The position numbers were made by a program, and so were the translations under genes. The notes below the pieces were generated by a model, which searched no databases, was not told where the DNA came from, and worked only from the letters and a program-made list of their open reading frames with translations. Below, piece by piece: positions 4,762-7,616 of a DNA stretch of 7,616 nucleotides (the first letter of the stretch is position 1; every line of letters begins with the position of its first letter). The DNA is from Fidelibacterota bacterium REDSEA-S14_B6 (GTDB taxonomy: Bacteria > Fidelibacterota > Marinisomatia > Marinisomatales > S15-B10): NCBI GenBank assembly GCA_001626655.1, contig LUOC01000146.1, positions 1 to 7,616 on the forward strand, given 5' to 3'.

Positions 4762-7616
4762 CTCTGTTCTCGTCAATGATGTCGTTTGATTCGGCCAGCG
4801 AATTAAAGTAGCGCCGAATCATTTCCTGATAATCCCGGGGATAGCCCGCCTTCAAGGCTCGGTTGAGCGCTTCGATAGCGAGGTTCCGGCGCTGACCAAG
4901 GTCGACGGGGAGTCCATCGGGCCCCGCATACTCAATGTCTCCGGCGGTGATGGCGCGGCGTTTTTCGCTCATATCCTGCTGCCGAAGGGATTTCTGCGCG
5001 TCAAGCATCCGCGTGAGAATCCGCTGTTGCCGTTCCACCGTTCGGCGCGTCACCTGCCTCCGTTCGAAATCTCGAAGCACCTGTTCCATCTCCTCCGAAA
5101 TTCCGCCGAGTCGATCGCCCCCTTCTCTTGAGCCTCTCATCTCTCTCATCAGTTCATCGAGCGATTTCTTTAACTGGGCCTGCTCATTCTGAAGCCTCCG
5201 CATCAGTTGCTCTTGGGACACGGCGGCCATCTGCCCCAGCGCTAACTGAAACGTCTGTGTGTTAACCCCCTCCTGCGACTGGGCCATCTGGCGCATCCGC
5301 TCGAGGAACTGCTCGAAACCGGACGCCGATCCCGACTGCCGAATCTGCTCCATGGCGGAGAGGGTGGCGACCGCCGCCTCGTTCAGCGCTTTCACCGTTT
5401 CACCCTGCTGGCGGGCGGATTCGGCGCCGCGCCGCTCTTCCAGCTTGGTGAGCGATTCATTCATTCCTGCGGTGGCGCTTCCGATCGCCTTCCCCAACTC
5501 CGGCGTGACGGCGAAAGTCTCTCGTGACAAGCTCATCAATATGGAGATCAACTGGCTCAGCTGATCCCGGAGCATCTGCTGCCGCGACGCTATCAGCCCC
5601 AACCGGGGACTGTTCCTCGGCAGATCGGCCGTTTCCAGACGGAGCTGTTCCTGCTCCTTCGAGATGAAAAGTGTGTTTCGAAGAATCTTTTCGAACCGTT
5701 CAGCCATAGCGCCGGCCGTTTCTCTCCTGAATTCCTCGGCGACTGAGGCGACCTCCTGTTCCAGTGTCTCCAGCCCCTCCGCGGCAGACGCCGCCGGACC
5801 GGTCGCCCCGGACAAATTGTCCCTGCGGAGAGCCCGCTCTGATTGGCTCATTTCACTGCTCACCTGCTCCACAGCGGAAGATTGCGCAAGCATGTCCAGT
5901 TCACCTGAAGGCATCTGCGCATACGGCGCCATCGCTTCCGCTGTCTCCTCCATCAACTCTTCAATCCGCTGGAATTCCTCACTGTTCCGTTCCTGCTGAG
6001 ACAGAAGCCGTCCGCTGTTTTCGCTGCCGATTTCCGCCGACATCTCATCTGACAATTCTTGCTGATGTTCCGTAATGTTCTTCAGCCGGACCATTAATTC
6101 ATCTAGTTTCTGCTCAGCCCGGATGCGCCTGAAAATTTCGATGAAGCGGTCAAGCTGGAGCTCCATCGCTTCCGTGTTTTGCTGAAAATCCTTCAATGCC
6201 TTCATCAACTGGTCGGCGGTCATTTCGCTCATAGAATCCTGAAGCCGCGCCATGGACTCCATCATTTCAGGTGTGATCACGTCCTGAAGAAGCTCGTTCA
6301 AATCGCTGAACTTGTCCATCAGATCGCTTGAGAAGAGGTCGTGCTTCTCCGCCTGTTCCATGATGTCGTTGATGGCGTCCTGGAGCGACTTCACCTCCTC
6401 AAGCTTGCTCTTTACCTCGTCCACCGATTTCTGGACAGCCTGCCTGTCTTCCCATTCCAGTTCCTCAGTCTTCAGCAGCTTCAGCTCCATCTCCTCAATG
6501 GACGCATTGATTTCATCGAGGTCGTTCAGGATTTCGCTCAGGTCCTCTTCGAGCATCTCCTCGCCCTCCTCAGTCCGGGCGAAAAGATCAGCCAGCGATG
6601 GAAACCGCGCGGTAAACTCACGGGAGAGCGACTTCTTTGGTCCGGAGATTTGATCGTTATCGTATAGCTCAAAATGGAACTGCACTTCATCTTCCGGCAT
6701 CAAGTCTAGCGATGACAGATCCCAGACGTAAAAGACGTCTTGAGAAGTGCTCTCGTGTGAGATTGTAGGGATTGCCCTGACACTGACGCGGTTCGTCGAA
6801 CCGACATATTCGGGGTGCTCCATTTCGTAGACGATCTGGAGGTTTGAGAATCCGAAATCGTCCTGAATATGGAGCTGAACCGGTATTGAGAAATCGCTTC
6901 CAAGTTCGGTCATGTCTGACGGCATCAACACTTCGATGGAGGGAAATGCGTCGGGAATGGGAAGGATCTTGTATTCGATTGGATCGAGGTTGCCGATGTT
7001 TCGATCGTCGAAGATATGGGACGTAAAGAACAGCTCGTCGTCAATTGTCAACTGGCCTGTGGCCCTGTTTCGTCTCACGCTAAGGTTGACAGTCGATCTT
7101 TCGCCTTCTTCCCGAGTGAAAGTATTGAGGTATCCTCTCGCAATATCGGCGTCGGAAGTGAGCGCCACGTCCACCGTGGAGCCGACCAGTCCGCGAATCT
7201 CCGCCACGTTCCCTTCCTGAACGGTTTTCTCCAGCCCGGCATATTCAGGCGGGGTGACCGTCACTGAGAAGTTTTCGATGGTCGGTCTGTCGATCACCGC
7301 AATGGAATGGGAAGGAGAAGAGATCTCCTTCCACCGCTCCCAGAATCGCTCAGCACGGACCACCGCTCTGTATTCGAGGTTTTGGAACACCTCCCCCGTA
7401 TTGTAGTTGAAGTGCCCTTCCTCATCGGCGCCGAGCCGGACATATTCTTTCTCTTCCACGCTCTTAAACTCCAGCAGTAGTGAATCGGGAGCTTCACCTT
7501 CCACGGCAAAAGTCATGGAGGTTGAATCTCCCCCCATCATATAGATATCGCCCGTCAGGTTCATAATTCTGAAAGGGTGGGGAGGGTCAAAGCTGGTTCG
7601 GGGATGGATCCAGTGC
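4745..7616 (-). CDS. DUF4175-like large periplasmic coiled-coil protein, 5' end beyond window
   Basis: The reading frame is open to the right edge, giving 956 visible residues. The Met at 7564 is internal, because in-frame codons before it continue as H-W-I-H-P-R-T-S-F-D-P-P-H-P-F-R-I. Counting from that Met, residues 1-325 are beta-rich, Ig-like regions: V-T-P-P-E-Y-A-G-L at 103-111, I-Q-D-D-F-G-F at 233-239 and Y-D-N-D-Q-I-S-G-P at 301-309. Residues about 328-840 are a very long Glu/Gln/Met/Leu-rich coiled-coil region. The C-terminus has R-Q-Q-R-I-L-T-R-M-L-D-A-Q-K-S-L-R (845-861) and G-Y-P-R-D-Y-Q-E-M-I-R-R-Y-F (907-920). This order fits DUF4175-type proteins, which carry N-terminal membrane helices; here those would lie beyond 7616. 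Such genes tend to sit beside MoxR/DUF58/BatA envelope loci, so an inner-membrane-anchored periplasmic role is likely. The biochemical function is unknown. The stop is TAG at 4747-4745, 17 nt inside the TPR gene. Confidence 0.82.
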   Translation of the reverse strand, partial: HWIHPRTSFDPPHPFRIMNLTGDIYMMGGDSTSMTFAVEGEAPDSLLLEFKSVEEKEYVRLGADEEGHFNYNTGEVFQNLEYRAVVRAERFWERWKEISSPSHSIAVIDRPTIENFSVTVTPPEYAGLEKTVQEGNVAEIRGLVGSTVDVALTSDADIARGYLNTFTREEGERSTVNLSVRRNRATGQLTIDDELFFTSHIFDDRNIGNLDPIEYKILPIPDAFPSIEVLMPSDMTELGSDFSIPVQLHIQDDFGFSNLQIVYEMEHPEYVGSTNRVSVRAIPTISHESTSQDVFYVWDLSSLDLMPEDEVQFHFELYDNDQISGPKKSLSREFTARFPSLADLFARTEEGEEMLEEDLSEILNDLDEINASIEEMELKLLKTEELEWEDRQAVQKSVDEVKSKLEEVKSLQDAINDIMEQAEKHDLFSSDLMDKFSDLNELLQDVITPEMMESMARLQDSMSEMTADQLMKALKDFQQNTEAMELQLDRFIEIFRRIRAEQKLDELMVRLKNITEHQQELSDEMSAEIGSENSGRLLSQQERNSEEFQRIEELMEETAEAMAPYAQMPSGELDMLAQSSAVEQVSSEMSQSERALRRDNLSGATGPAASAAEGLETLEQEVASVAEEFRRETAGAMAERFEKILRNTLFISKEQEQLRLETADLPRNSPRLGLIASRQQMLRDQLSQLISILMSLSRETFAVTPELGKAIGSATAGMNESLTKLEERRGAESARQQGETVKALNEAAVATLSAMEQIRQSGSASGFEQFLERMRQMAQSQEGVNTQTFQLALGQMAAVSQEQLMRRLQNEQAQLKKSLDELMREMRGSREGGDRLGGISEEMEQVLRDFERRQVTRRTVERQQRILTRMLDAQKSLRQQDMSEKRRAITAGDIEYAGPDGLPVDLGQRRNLAIEALNRALKAGYPRDYQEMIRRYFNSLAESNDIIDENRDESRP

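Noticed and set aside
4762..4776. A TTG start at 4776 for the TPR protein
   Set aside because: It only adds M-T-R-T-E before a typical M-K-A-A-R signal peptide start; the ATG at 4761 is the simpler choice.
6312..6667. Serine-rich and leucine-rich plus-strand frames
   Set aside because: They are the complement of Glu/Leu/Lys-rich coiled-coil codons of the DUF4175-like gene; the skewed composition explains them.
1..7616. Mobile elements, CRISPR arrays, tRNA or rRNA genes, toxin-antitoxin or phage-defence genes
   Set aside because: I saw no repeat arrays, transposase-like proteins, cloverleaf-like segments or defence motifs. Nearly every base is covered by the six coding regions.

Overview
All supported genes lie on the minus strand and read as one tightly packed transcription block; the plus strand carries only antisense shadow frames. 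Base composition is moderately GC-rich and coding density is close to total. The longest gene-free stretch is 73 bp, at 905-977. The lead protein is a large periplasmic coiled-coil protein of the DUF4175 type, and a secreted TPR protein and a secreted glutamine-amidotransferase-like protein follow it. This combination suggests a Gram-negative bacterium of the FCB superphylum, such as Marinimicrobia/SAR406, Ignavibacteria or Rhodothermota-like lineages. That taxonomic call is an inference from protein style, not from a marker gene.

In order of transcription (right to left): (1) 7616-4745, a DUF4175-like envelope protein whose 5' end lies beyond the window. (2) 4761-2830, an exported TPR-repeat protein that starts inside gene 1. 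(3) 2833-1580, an exported protein with a GATase-like fold, related to the DUF4159 / 'asparagine synthetase B'-labelled group, starting at TTG. (4) 1583-978, a complete FAHD1/YcgM-type fumarylacetoacetate-hydrolase-family enzyme starting at GTG. After the 73-bp gap with a weak inverted repeat come (5) 904-458, a YqeY (GatB tail domain) protein, and (6) 461 to below 1, a CvpA-family membrane protein starting at TTG and cut by the window edge.

Genes 1-3 look like the tail of an envelope locus. From memory of such loci, MoxR ATPase, DUF58 and BatA/VWA genes would be expected above 7616. Genes 1/2, 2/3 and 3/4 overlap, so they are probably translationally coupled. Gene 4 is a cytosolic carbon-metabolism enzyme hitched to that block. 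Genes 5-6 form a separate housekeeping pair, which in relatives may be followed by mutS2.

There is no mobile element, CRISPR array, RNA gene or obvious defence system. The most interesting points are the uncharacterised envelope module, the lone cysteine in its GATase-like member, and three 4-nt gene overlaps that all use non-ATG starts.
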